NCBI GenBank assembly: GCA_938027685.1
Contig: CALJAM010000008.1
Location: 124,001-188,000, forward strand
Direction of reading: 5' to 3'
DNA: 64,000 bases
Origin: an uncultured Bryobacteraceae bacterium
Lineage (GTDB): Bacteria; Acidobacteriota; Terriglobia; Bryobacterales; Bryobacteraceae
Shown here: in pieces, positions 9,390 to 17,740 of the stretch
Layout: the number at the start of each line of letters is the position of its first letter
Numbering within the stretch: position 1 is the first letter of the stretch
Notes under the pieces: model-generated
Told to the model about the DNA's origin: nothing
Database searches by the model: none
Seen by the model: only the letters and a program-made list of their open reading frames with translations
Translations under genes and position numbers: made by a program

Positions 9390-10669
9390 GGCCGGAGGCG
9401 GGCGCCGACCGCAGGCCCGAAGGGCTGAGGGGCAAACGCATTTACGTCCCGCCCATGGCGTATGGCAGCGCGCGAGCCTTTGTGGCCGCCTTCAGGGCTC
9501 TCGGTCTTGACGCCGATCTCACGCCGCCCTCGGATCATCTGACGCGCGAACTGGGCTCGCGATACACCTCAGGCGACGAGTGCTACCCGGCGAAGGTGAC
9601 CGTGGGCGATTTCATGAAGCTGCTTCAGCAGCCCGGCGTCGATCCCTCGCGCGTGGTCCTGTTCATGCCCACCGCCGACGGGCCCTGCCGCTTCGGGCAG
9701 TATGCGCCTTACCTGCAACGGCTCCTGGCTGCGGCCGGCTTCCCCGAGACCCAGGTGCTGTCGCCCACCTCGGCCAATGCCTACGCGGATCTCGGCGAAC
9801 TGGCCCGCCCCTTCATCCGCACCGGCTGGCGCGCCTTGTTAGCCGCCGACATCCTGCAGAAACTGCTTCTCATGCACCGTCCGCACGAGGTCAACGAAGG
9901 TCAGACCGAGGCGGTTTACGAGGAGTGCCTGGACGACCTCTGCCGGACCATCGAACAGGCGCCGCTGGACCCACCCAAACAGCTCCACGCCATCCGTGAT
10001 TCGCTGGTGCGCGCCCGCGATCGTTTCCGTGTGCTCCCCATTCGCCGCGATCCCTCCACACCGCTGATCGGCGTCGTGGGCGAGATTTTTTGCCGCTTGC
10101 ACACTTTCTCGAACGAGAACCTGGTGGCGCGACTGGAAAGCTACGGCGCCGAGGCCTGGCTTTCCGACATCACGGAATGGGTCTGGTACACCAACGCCGA
10201 GCAGTTCCGCAAGCTGCGGCTGACCGGACGGCGTTTTTCCAAAGAGGCGTTGGCGGCGTGGATCCGCAAATACATTCAGCACCGCGACGAGCAGGCCTTG
10301 CTCGAACCCTTCCGCGAGACCTTTGCGGGCTACGAGGAACCCGAGATCCAAGAGGTTCTCGCCTACGCCGAGCCCTACCTGCCCCCGGGAGGCGCCATGG
10401 GCGAAATGGTGCTGAACGTGGGCAAGGCCGTGTATCTCGCTCACAAGGGCGTGGATGGCATCATTGACATCAGCCCGTTCACCTGCATGAACGGCATCGT
10501 CAGTGAAGCGATCTACCCGAGGGTGAGTCGCGACCTGGACGGCATTCCCATCCGCAACTTTTATTTCGACGGCACGCAGTCCGACCTGGACCGCGATCTG
10601 GGTGTGTATCTCGAGCTTGCCCGCAGCTACCAGCGCCGCAAGCGGTTCCAGCGTCCTCGCAGCTTTTGA
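9341..10669 (+). CDS. C-terminal partner of the CoA-enzyme activase (HgdB/D-component-like protein)
   Basis: An ATG at 9341, preceded by AGGGGA, opens a 442-residue reading frame that overlaps the end of the upstream activase by 49 bases in another frame. The same frame stays open further upstream, but that part is out of frame with the activase-coding sequence, and recognisable homology begins at GKRIYVPPMAYG. The protein resembles the 2-hydroxyglutaryl-CoA dehydratase D-component-like tail of the 1400-residue activases, with conserved blocks SGDECYPAKVTVGDF, ADGPCRFGQY, GEIFCR and SPFTCMNGIVSEA. The Cys residues in these blocks are candidate cluster ligands. It should work with the 6285 product as one complex. 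The overlap suggests translational coupling and 1:1 production. Confidence 0.85.
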   Translation: MLQSCRTASVDGDRAVRPEAGADRRPEGLRGKRIYVPPMAYGSARAFVAAFRALGLDADLTPPSDHLTRELGSRYTSGDECYPAKVTVGDFMKLLQQPGVDPSRVVLFMPTADGPCRFGQYAPYLQRLLAAAGFPETQVLSPTSANAYADLGELARPFIRTGWRALLAADILQKLLLMHRPHEVNEGQTEAVYEECLDDLCRTIEQAPLDPPKQLHAIRDSLVRARDRFRVLPIRRDPSTPLIGVVGEIFCRLHTFSNENLVARLESYGAEAWLSDITEWVWYTNAEQFRKLRLTGRRFSKEALAAWIRKYIQHRDEQALLEPFRETFAGYEEPEIQEVLAYAEPYLPPGGAMGEMVLNVGKAVYLAHKGVDGIIDISPFTCMNGIVSEAIYPRVSRDLDGIPIRNFYFDGTQSDLDRDLGVYLELARSYQRRKRFQRPRSF

Positions 10670-10837
10670 AGCGATCGCCGGGCGCCCGACGCCGTCAGAG
10701 CGACGGTCGGCGGTCGGCCCCCTCGCAGCTGCCGAGTCGCGCGCCGGCGCTCGAAGGCCTCGGAACCGCAGCAACGGCTGCGAGCCTTTGCAACGGTCCG
10801 ACTTGCGCCCGCGGGTCGTCCCAGCGCGAGCAGTATC

Positions 10838-13183
10838 ATGGGATGCGACATGCGAGTCGCGCTGCTGCTTGTCGCTTCACTTGCCGCCGGCCAAGCGCCC
10901 GACCGAAACCCGCTGCCGGATGAATGGGGATACCGCCCTGCCGACGGCGCCACGGTACCGCTGAATCCGCCCTCGCTCACCTGGGTGCACGAAAGCGCCG
11001 CGGCCTCCTACGAGGTCCAGTGGGCGAACAATCCCCAATTCGAGACTGCCGTCAGCGTCCGTCATATCCCCTGGAGCGTCTACACGCACCATGCGCCGCT
11101 CAGGCCGGGGCGCTACTGGTGGCGGTATCGCATCGTGAGCCGGGACGGCTCGCTATCGGCCTGGAGCCGGGCGCGATCGTTCACGGTCCCGGCGGACGCC
11201 GCCGTATTCCCGCAACCCACCCTCGAGGAACTCAAGCGCCGTGTGCCCGCTGCTCACCCGCGCCTCTTCTTGCGGCCGGAGGATCTGGCGCGGTTGCGCG
11301 ACAGGGCGCGCGGGGACCTGCGCGCGGCGTGGGAGCGTGTGCAAGCGCGTGCGGAAGAACTCTTGAGCGCCGAGCCGACGCCCGAACCCACCGTGCGCGC
11401 CAGCGCGAGCGATCCTGCTACGCGGCAATTCTGGTGGTCCAACCGCGAGCAGACTCTGCGTGCCTGCCAGGAGGCGGAGATCCTCGCCTTCGCTTGGCTC
11501 CTCAGCCGGGACCAACGCTACGGCGAGGCGGCGCGGCGCTTCACGCTCAAGCTGGCCGCCTGGGACCCCGACGGTCCCACGAACTTCAAACTTAATTGCG
11601 AGGCAGCCAAGCCGATTCTTCACCGGCTGGCGCGGGCCTATGACTGGGCGTGGCCTCTGTTCAGCGAAGAGGAACGCGCACGTATCCGCGCCGTGCTGCT
11701 CCGGCGCGCCAATGACGCGTGGGTAAGCGGCGAAGTGCGGCAGGGCGTCGGCCACCTGAACCAGCCTTACAACAGTCACGGAAACCGCACCTGGCACAAA
11801 CTGGCCGAGAACGCCATCGCTACCCTCGGAGAGACGCCCGAATCGGATAAGTTCCTGGAGTACGCCGTAGCTAAGTTCTTCGCCGCTTATCCCGTTTGGT
11901 CAGACGACGATGGCGGCTGGCACGAGGGGCTTTCATACTTCGCCGGCTATATGAGTAAGGCTGCCTGGTGGATGGAAGTAGCCCGCGTAGCCCTGGGCAT
12001 TGACGGCTTCCGGAAGCCTTTCTTCGCACACTTCGGCGATTACGCCCTGTACTCGGCACCGCCGGGCTCGCCCGATCTCGGCTTCGGTGATCTCGCGCAC
12101 GGACGTCCGGGGCCGGGCTGGGGTTTCATGCATTACTTCGTACGTCGCACCGGCAACCCGTACTGGGCGTGGTGGCTGCAGGCTTGGGGAATACCCGAAC
12201 GGACAGGCGAGCCGATTCTCGATTTCCTTTGGGGCGCGGCCCCACCCGTTGCCGCCAAGGCCCCGCGCGAGCTGCCGCCTTCGAAGGTGTTCCGCGGGAC
12301 AGGCGTGGCCGTGTTGAACACGACGCTGCTCGATTCGGCCGGCAACGTACAATTTCGCTTCAAGTCCAGCCCGATGGGACGCTGGAGCCACGGGCTGGAT
12401 CCGCACAATTCCTTTACCCTGAACGCCTACGGCGTACCGCTGCTGGTCAACTGCGTCTACCGGGATCTCTACGGCAGCCCCTTCCATCGCGGCTGGGTGT
12501 GGGGTACCCGGGCTCACAACGCCGTGCTGGTCAACGGCGAGGGACAGAAGCCGCGGTCGGCCGATCCCGGCGGCCGCATCGTGCGCTGGCAATTCGAGGA
12601 CGGGATGGACTACGTTCTGGGTGACGCAACCTTCGCCTACGAAGGACGCCTCGAGCGAGCCTTGCGGCACGTGCTCTTCATCAAGCCCGATGTGATCGTG
12701 CTGGCCGACGAGCTGCGCGCGCCCCAACCGAGTACCTATCAATGGATGCTGCATGCGCAGCAGCCGTTCGAGCTGGATGAGACCGGACAGAGGCTGGTGC
12801 TGGACCGCGGAAAAGCGGGCGTCGTCGTCGATTACATCGCCCCGCAGACGCTGAAATTCCGCCAGTGGACCGGCTACGATCCGGAACCCGACTGGGAATA
12901 CCTGAAGTCAGTGAATCGCCCACCGATCCCTCCGCAGTGGCACGTGGAAGCCTCCGCAGCGGAGCCTGCGCGCGAGATCTTGACCCTGAGCGTTCTGCGC
13001 GTCTTCAGCGCCGGTTCGCGCCTGACCGAGCCGGTGCGCACCGAGCGCCGCGGGCAGAGCATCGCGCTGGAGTTTCGCGCCCCCGGCGGCGATCCGGTTG
13101 TGTTGCGCCTGAACCCGGAACCGCGGACGTGGGCGGAAATCCGCCGGGCGAACCGCCGGTGGCGTCTGAGCAACCAGGAGTGA
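10838..13183 (+). CDS. Heparinase II/III-like protein (DUF4962 N-terminal domain)
   Basis: The product is 781 residues from ATG 10838, or 777 from ATG 10850, which would start directly at a signal peptide (MRVALLLVASLAAGQAP). An N-terminal fibronectin-like/DUF4962 segment (about 20-120) is followed by an alpha-toroid (about 130-470), with SHGNRTWH and YAGYMSKAAWW-like blocks, and a C-terminal beta-sandwich beginning near FRGTGVAVLN. This is the usual build of secreted or periplasmic polysaccharide lyases of the heparinase II/III family. The actual uronic-acid polymer is not predictable. It is the last gene of the plus-strand group after the activase pair, but a 168-base gap and its unrelated role argue for its own promoter. 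Confidence 0.82.
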   Translation: MGCDMRVALLLVASLAAGQAPDRNPLPDEWGYRPADGATVPLNPPSLTWVHESAAASYEVQWANNPQFETAVSVRHIPWSVYTHHAPLRPGRYWWRYRIVSRDGSLSAWSRARSFTVPADAAVFPQPTLEELKRRVPAAHPRLFLRPEDLARLRDRARGDLRAAWERVQARAEELLSAEPTPEPTVRASASDPATRQFWWSNREQTLRACQEAEILAFAWLLSRDQRYGEAARRFTLKLAAWDPDGPTNFKLNCEAAKPILHRLARAYDWAWPLFSEEERARIRAVLLRRANDAWVSGEVRQGVGHLNQPYNSHGNRTWHKLAENAIATLGETPESDKFLEYAVAKFFAAYPVWSDDDGGWHEGLSYFAGYMSKAAWWMEVARVALGIDGFRKPFFAHFGDYALYSAPPGSPDLGFGDLAHGRPGPGWGFMHYFVRRTGNPYWAWWLQAWGIPERTGEPILDFLWGAAPPVAAKAPRELPPSKVFRGTGVAVLNTTLLDSAGNVQFRFKSSPMGRWSHGLDPHNSFTLNAYGVPLLVNCVYRDLYGSPFHRGWVWGTRAHNAVLVNGEGQKPRSADPGGRIVRWQFEDGMDYVLGDATFAYEGRLERALRHVLFIKPDVIVLADELRAPQPSTYQWMLHAQQPFELDETGQRLVLDRGKAGVVVDYIAPQTLKFRQWTGYDPEPDWEYLKSVNRPPIPPQWHVEASAAEPAREILTLSVLRVFSAGSRLTEPVRTERRGQSIALEFRAPGGDPVVLRLNPEPRTWAEIRRANRRWRLSNQE

Positions 13184-13189
13184 GCGGAA

Positions 13190-13606
13190 CTAGCTCCCGC
13201 GGGCGTCGGCGCGCCTCCGGCCGAGGAGCGTTTCCGTGCGCGCCTGTTTTTTGGGGACGTGCGCCAACGCGCGGCGTACGCAAGCCACCATGGCGTCGGC
13301 ATCCACAGGCTTGACGAGCAGGTCCGCCACCCCGCTGGGGATCGACGCCGCACGGTTCGTCGAGAGGGCCACGATCGGCAGCGCCGGAAAACGTTGATGC
13401 AGGGCCCGGACGACTGCCTCAGCGCCCATGCCGCCCAGTCCCAGCTCGATCAGGACCAAGTCGACACGGCCGCACGCGCAAAGGGCGAGCGCTTCGAGGC
13501 CGCTCGAGACTCCCACCACCGCGAATCCCTCCGCTCGGAGCGCGGCCTTCGCGCAGGCGCGTGTTCTGCGGTCGGGATCCACGACAGCGATGAGCGCCCG
13601 TGGCAT
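13190..13606 (-). CDS. Single-domain response-regulator-like protein with Glu at the phosphoacceptor site
   Basis: The 138-residue protein has one CheY-like receiver fold. Asp10 and Asp12 (VVDPD) supply the acidic pocket, Ser82/Thr83 (ALSTN) the switch position and Lys99 (LLVKPVD) the invariant lysine. The strand that normally carries the phosphorylated aspartate reads DLVLIELGLGGM, putting Glu54 where Asp is expected. Glutamate at this site usually cannot be phosphorylated and can mimic the active state. The C-terminal tail is short and basic with no output domain. Its 3' end is 6 bases from the convergent heparinase-like gene. No partner kinase is adjacent. Confidence 0.82.
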   Translation of the reverse strand: MPRALIAVVDPDRRTRACAKAALRAEGFAVVGVSSGLEALALCACGRVDLVLIELGLGGMGAEAVVRALHQRFPALPIVALSTNRAASIPSGVADLLVKPVDADAMVACVRRALAHVPKKQARTETLLGRRRADARGS

Positions 13607-13688
13607 GGCGCAGCGACGACTGTACTACTGCCGGCCCCCGCGCCGCAACCGGGAGCGGCCCGCACGCCGCGGTCCGACCGGTGCGATC

Positions 13689-13943
13689 TCAGTGCCGACC
13701 GTTGCGCTCGGTGATCTTGCGCCGCAGTGCCTCCATCAGGCGTTGGTGGACCTGGGGCGGCAAGGGGTAGAGCTCGGTGCCTTTGTAAATGCGCAGCGTC
13801 TTTCTCGTGGTGTCGCAAATGACCCAACAGTTGGGGCACTGGGCCAGATGGGCTTCGATCTCCTGGCGCAGGCCGGGGGAAGTGGCGTCGTCCAGGTAAT
13901 CGTTGAGCTCCTTCAGGAAGTCTTCACAGGTAAGCAAAGACAT
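13689..13943 (-). CDS. Zinc-finger anti-sigma factor of the adjacent ECF sigma factor
   Basis: The 84-residue protein carries the ZAS-type anti-sigma signature HLAQCPNC (His32, Cys36, Cys39) on a helical scaffold, with Cys6 near the N-terminus. It lacks a transmembrane segment, so it is a cytoplasmic anti-sigma factor. It overlaps the sigma gene by 20 bases (13924-13943) and is downstream of it, the usual arrangement for co-translated sigma/anti-sigma pairs. It presumably binds and inhibits that sigma factor until a redox or other signal disturbs the zinc site. Confidence 0.85.
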   Translation of the reverse strand: MSLLTCEDFLKELNDYLDDATSPGLRQEIEAHLAQCPNCWVICDTTRKTLRIYKGTELYPLPPQVHQRLMEALRRKITERNGRH

Positions 13944-14550
13944 CGTCCCCCTTGCGCTTGAAGTAACGCGTCAGATGCTCGCGCAGGCGCAGGCGCGCTC
14001 GCAGGAGCCGGCTCTTGACCGCCGGCACCGAAAGGTTGAGGATCTGCGCGGTTTCCTCCGTAGAGAGCTCTTCGATGTCGCGCAGGGCGAAAACCGTACG
14101 GAAAATGGGCGGGAGGCTTTCGATGGCCGAGGCCAGGATCCTTCGCAGCTCCTCCTGCGAGTAGAGCTGTTCGGGATCCTCCGCCCAGACCGCAATCTCG
14201 CGCACCAGCGTCTCCTCGCCCGTATCGAACGTTTCGTCCAGAGAAACCGAGCGGTCGCTCTTGCGCCTGCGCAGCTTCATCAGGGCCTGATTCACCGCGA
14301 TGCGCACCAGCCACGTATAGAACTTGGAGTCGCCGCGGAACTCGCCCAGGTGCTCATACGCCTTGAGGAAGGTCTCCTGCAGGACGTCCTCGGCATCTTC
14401 CGCATTCTGTGTGATGTTGCGCGCCAGCCGAAAGATGCTGTTTTCGTACCGGGCGACGAGCTTGGCGAAAGCCTCCGCGTCGCCCTCCTGGGCGAGGCGC
14501 ACCAGTTCGGCGTCCTCCCTTCCGTTAGTGCGTGCGGCCTCTGGGTGCAT
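13924..14550 (-). CDS. ECF RNA polymerase sigma factor (sigma-24/RpoE-like)
   Basis: The 208-residue protein has sigma region 2 (FAKLVARYENSIFRLARNI, EDAEDVLQETFLKAYEHL, and WLVRIAVNQALMKLRRRK) and region 4 (LPPIFRTVFALRDIEELSTEE with the helix-turn-helix NLSVPAVKSRLLRARLRLRE). The two are joined by a linker of about 40 residues. No regions 1 or 3 are present, which defines the ECF class. It is followed by its overlapping zinc anti-sigma gene. Start is ATG 14550; a TATAGT hexamer on the minus strand at 14585-14580 lies about 30 bases upstream and might be a -10 element. The regulon cannot be seen here. Confidence 0.92.
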   Translation of the reverse strand: MHPEAARTNGREDAELVRLAQEGDAEAFAKLVARYENSIFRLARNITQNAEDAEDVLQETFLKAYEHLGEFRGDSKFYTWLVRIAVNQALMKLRRRKSDRSVSLDETFDTGEETLVREIAVWAEDPEQLYSQEELRRILASAIESLPPIFRTVFALRDIEELSTEETAQILNLSVPAVKSRLLRARLRLREHLTRYFKRKGDDVFAYL

Positions 14551-14664
14551 GCATCGCGCCGTCGACGGGTCTCATCTCTACTATAGCAACCGGGCTTGCC
14601 CCGACTGCCGGCTGCGCGGCAGGCCGAACGTTGGTAGTGTGATAACCTGAAGTGTCATTCGCCT

Positions 14665-16605
14665 ATGGAAGAAATCTCCGTCACCCTGCCCGACGGCAGC
14701 AGCCTCCGTGTGCCCAAGGGCAGCCGCCCCATCGACATCGCCCGTCGGCTGAGCCGCCGCCTGGCGGAAGAAGCCGTGGTAGCGCGCATCGACGGCGAGT
14801 TGGTCGATCTTACGCGCCCGCTTGAATCGGACGTGAAGCTGCAAATCCTCACACCTAAGGATCCGGAAGCCTTGGAAGTCTACCGGCATTCGACCGCCCA
14901 CCTGCTGGCGGCGGCCGTCGTCGAACTCTATCCGGGCACCAAACTCGGCATCGGTCCTGCCACGGAGACCGGTTTTTATTACGACTTCGAGCGCCAGGAG
15001 CCTTTTACCAACGAAGATCTGGAAAAGATCGAAGCTAAAATGCGCGAGCTCCAGAAGCTCGATCTGCCGTACGAGCGTCGTGTCGTTCCCAAGGAGGAAG
15101 GCTTGGCGCGCTATGCCGCCCTCGGCGAGGACATGAAAGTGGAGCTGATCCAGGAGCGCGCCGGCGAACAATTCACCGAGTACACTCTCGGCCCCCGCTT
15201 CGTGGACTTCTGTCGCGGGCCTCACGTCCCGTCTACCGGCCGCATCAAGGCCTTCAAGCTTCTTTCGGTTGCGGGAGCTTACTGGAAAGGCGATGAACAC
15301 AACCGCCAGCTCCAGAGAATCTACGGCACGGCTTTCTTCACCCAGAAGGAGCTGGATGAATATCTCAAGCAACTCGAGGAGGCCCGCAAACGCGACCATC
15401 GGCGCCTCGGACAGGAGCTCGACTTATTCAGCATTCAGGAAGTGGCGGGCCCGGGCCTGATCTTCTTCCACCCGAAAGGCGCCATCGTACGGCGTGCGCT
15501 CGAGGACTGGATGCGTGACCAGTATGTCGAACGCGGCTATTCTCTCGTTTACACGCCGCACGTGGCGCGCGCGGATCTGTGGAAAATCTCCGGCCATTAC
15601 GACTTTTACGCGGAGAACATGTTCCGCCGCATGGAGCTGGAAGACGCCGAATACCAGCTCAAGCCCATGAATTGCCCCTTCCATATCCTGATTTACAAGG
15701 ACCGGATGCGCAGTTACCGGGAGCTGCCCATCCGTCTGGCCGAACTCGGGACCGTCTACCGCTACGAGCGCTCGGGCGTCATGCACGGTCTGCTGCGCGT
15801 GCGCGGTTTCACGCAGGATGACGCCCACATCTTCTGCACGCCGGAGCAAATCGAGGACGAAATCGCGGCCTGTCTCGACTTCGCCCTTCACGTGCTCAAA
15901 ACCTTCGGCTTCGAACGCTACGAAGCGGATCTTTCCACTTGGGACGGGGGCGCTTCGGGCAAGTACGACGGGACCGCCGAGCAGTGGCAGTTGGCGGAGG
16001 CGGCGTTAAAGAATGCCTCGGATCGGCTGGGTTTGAAGGTAAAGGTCGTACCCGACGAGGCGGCCTTTTACGGCCCCAAGATCGACGTCAAGCTGGTGGA
16101 TGCCATCGGGCGGCTCTGGCAACTCTCCACCATTCAGTTCGACTTTACCTTGCCGCGGCGCTTCCAGCTCACCTACATCGGTGAGGACGGCAAGCCGCAC
16201 CAACCCCTGATGGTTCACCGCGCCCTGTTCGGCTCGCTGGAGCGGTTCTTTGGAATCCTCATCGAGCATTACGCGGGCGCTTTTCCCGTCTGGCTGGCGC
16301 CCGTGCAGGCCGTCGTGCTGCCCATCACGGACCGCCAGATCGCTTACGCGCGTGAGGTGGCGTCCCGGCTGAAGCGCGCGGGGTTGCGCGTCAGCGTGGA
16401 TGAGCGCAATGAAAAGGTCAATTTCAAGATCCGCGAGGCGCAGCTCCAGAAGGTGCCCTACATGCTCGTGGTCGGCGATCGCGAGGCGGCGGCAGGAACC
16501 GTTTCCGTCCGCAACCGCCGCCATGGGGATCTGGGCGCGCGCACCGTGGACGCATTCCTGGCGGAAGTTACAAAGCTGATCGCGGAGAAAACGCCCATCG
16601 AGTAA
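14665..16605 (+). CDS. thrS: Threonine--tRNA ligase
   Basis: The 646-residue length is normal for bacterial ThrRS. It charges tRNA-Thr with threonine. Domains in order are TGS (1-62, opening EISVTLPDGS), the editing domain with HSTAH (His75, His79) and FCRGPH, a class II catalytic core (GPGLIFFHPKGA motif 1 region; QLKPMNCPFH; RYERSGVMHGLLRVRGFTQDDAH motif 2 region; PLMVHRALFGSLERF motif 3 region), and the anticodon-binding domain (VWLAPVQAVVLP onward). The stop at 16605 is 5 bases before the glycosyltransferase start, so the two may be co-transcribed. GATAAC at 14641-14646 preceded by TGT is a possible extended -10. I see no T-box-like leader in the 114-base upstream gap. Confidence 0.97.
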   Translation: MEEISVTLPDGSSLRVPKGSRPIDIARRLSRRLAEEAVVARIDGELVDLTRPLESDVKLQILTPKDPEALEVYRHSTAHLLAAAVVELYPGTKLGIGPATETGFYYDFERQEPFTNEDLEKIEAKMRELQKLDLPYERRVVPKEEGLARYAALGEDMKVELIQERAGEQFTEYTLGPRFVDFCRGPHVPSTGRIKAFKLLSVAGAYWKGDEHNRQLQRIYGTAFFTQKELDEYLKQLEEARKRDHRRLGQELDLFSIQEVAGPGLIFFHPKGAIVRRALEDWMRDQYVERGYSLVYTPHVARADLWKISGHYDFYAENMFRRMELEDAEYQLKPMNCPFHILIYKDRMRSYRELPIRLAELGTVYRYERSGVMHGLLRVRGFTQDDAHIFCTPEQIEDEIAACLDFALHVLKTFGFERYEADLSTWDGGASGKYDGTAEQWQLAEAALKNASDRLGLKVKVVPDEAAFYGPKIDVKLVDAIGRLWQLSTIQFDFTLPRRFQLTYIGEDGKPHQPLMVHRALFGSLERFFGILIEHYAGAFPVWLAPVQAVVLPITDRQIAYAREVASRLKRAGLRVSVDERNEKVNFKIREAQLQKVPYMLVVGDREAAAGTVSVRNRRHGDLGARTVDAFLAEVTKLIAEKTPIE

Positions 16606-16610
16606 ACTCC

Positions 16611-17735
16611 ATGCTGGCCGCGGCCGCGTTGGCGCTGACGGCCGGGGCGCTGGCTTACTGCGTGCTGGTGCTTGCGGCTGCGCGCAGTTACCTCCGGCAG
16701 CCGTGCCCCAAGGGTGGGTTGCTGCCGCCGGTGAGCGTCGTGCGGCCACTGGCGGGCGCAGACGAGGGTCTGGAAGAAAACCTGCGCAGTTACTTTCGCC
16801 AGGACTATCCCGAATTCGAGATACTGGCTGCGGTCCGCTACGGCGACGATCCCGCCCGCGCGGTTTTCGAGCAGGTCGCCGCCGGCTTCCCGCAGGTGCC
16901 CGCCCGCCTGATCGTCACCGGCGAACCTCCCTACCCGAATGCCAAGGTTTTCAGCCTGGCCCGCATGTTGGCCGCGGCGCGACACGACCTCATCGTCATG
17001 GCCGACAGCGATACGCGCGTAGCGCCGGATTTCCTGCGTCGCGTAGCCCATGAATTCCAAGACCCGAGGCTCGGCCTGAGCACGTGTCCCTACCGCGCCG
17101 TCCCCGGCCGCAGCCTGTGGTCCCGGCTGGAAGCTCTCGGCATGAACACCGACTTTCTGGCAGGCCTGCTGGCCGCGCGGCTCGTCGAAGGCGTGCGCTT
17201 CGCCGTCGGACCCACGATCGTGGCGCGCAGAGAGGCCCTGGAGGCCATCGGCGGCGTCGAGACCCTGTGCGACTACCTCGCGGAGGACTTCGTGATGGGG
17301 CGTAGGGTAGCCGAGGCCGGCTGGCGCGTGATCCTCTCGCGGCACCGAATCGAGCACCATATCGGCAGTCAGGCCTGGCGGGAGAATTTCCGGCACAGGC
17401 TGCGATGGATGCGCTCTACGCGGCGTTCGCGGCGTTGGGGATATTTGGGACAGGTTTTCACTTACCCCTTGCCGCTCGCGCTGCTGACCCTCTCGCTGAC
17501 GCCCGGAGCCTGGCCGCTGGCCCTCGGCACCCTGGCCCTTCGCGGGGCTGCGGCTTGGACGGTGGCAGAGAAGATTTTGGGGGACCCGCTCTTCCGCCGT
17601 TTCTGGTATCTGTTGCCGCTCGAGGATTTACTAAGTTTCTGTTTCTGGCTGGCAGGCTTTTTCGGCAGGACGATCACCTGGCGCGGGCGCAAGTATCTGC
17701 TGGAGCGCGACGGCCGCTTTCGGCCCATAGCCTGA
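16611..17735 (+). CDS. Ceramide glucosyltransferase-like / HpnI-like family 2 glycosyltransferase
   Basis: The 374-residue membrane protein has an N-terminal transmembrane helix (1-27), a GT-A domain and C-terminal hydrophobic segments (about 280-350). Key motifs are VSVVRPLAGADEGLEENL, the DxD-like MADSDTR, FAVGPTIVARREAL, the acceptor-site AEDFVMGRRV, and the RLRWMRS block, which equals the (Q/R)xxRW signature of GT21 ceramide glucosyltransferases. In bacteria the same architecture occurs in hopanoid-associated HpnI, but no hopanoid genes are next to it. It probably transfers a sugar from a UDP donor to a membrane lipid. It starts 5 bases after thrS, probably coupled to it. Convergent with the efflux gene, leaving 5 bases. 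Confidence 0.82.
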   Translation: MLAAAALALTAGALAYCVLVLAAARSYLRQPCPKGGLLPPVSVVRPLAGADEGLEENLRSYFRQDYPEFEILAAVRYGDDPARAVFEQVAAGFPQVPARLIVTGEPPYPNAKVFSLARMLAAARHDLIVMADSDTRVAPDFLRRVAHEFQDPRLGLSTCPYRAVPGRSLWSRLEALGMNTDFLAGLLAARLVEGVRFAVGPTIVARREALEAIGGVETLCDYLAEDFVMGRRVAEAGWRVILSRHRIEHHIGSQAWRENFRHRLRWMRSTRRSRRWGYLGQVFTYPLPLALLTLSLTPGAWPLALGTLALRGAAAWTVAEKILGDPLFRRFWYLLPLEDLLSFCFWLAGFFGRTITWRGRKYLLERDGRFRPIA

Positions 17736-17740
17736 GCTGC

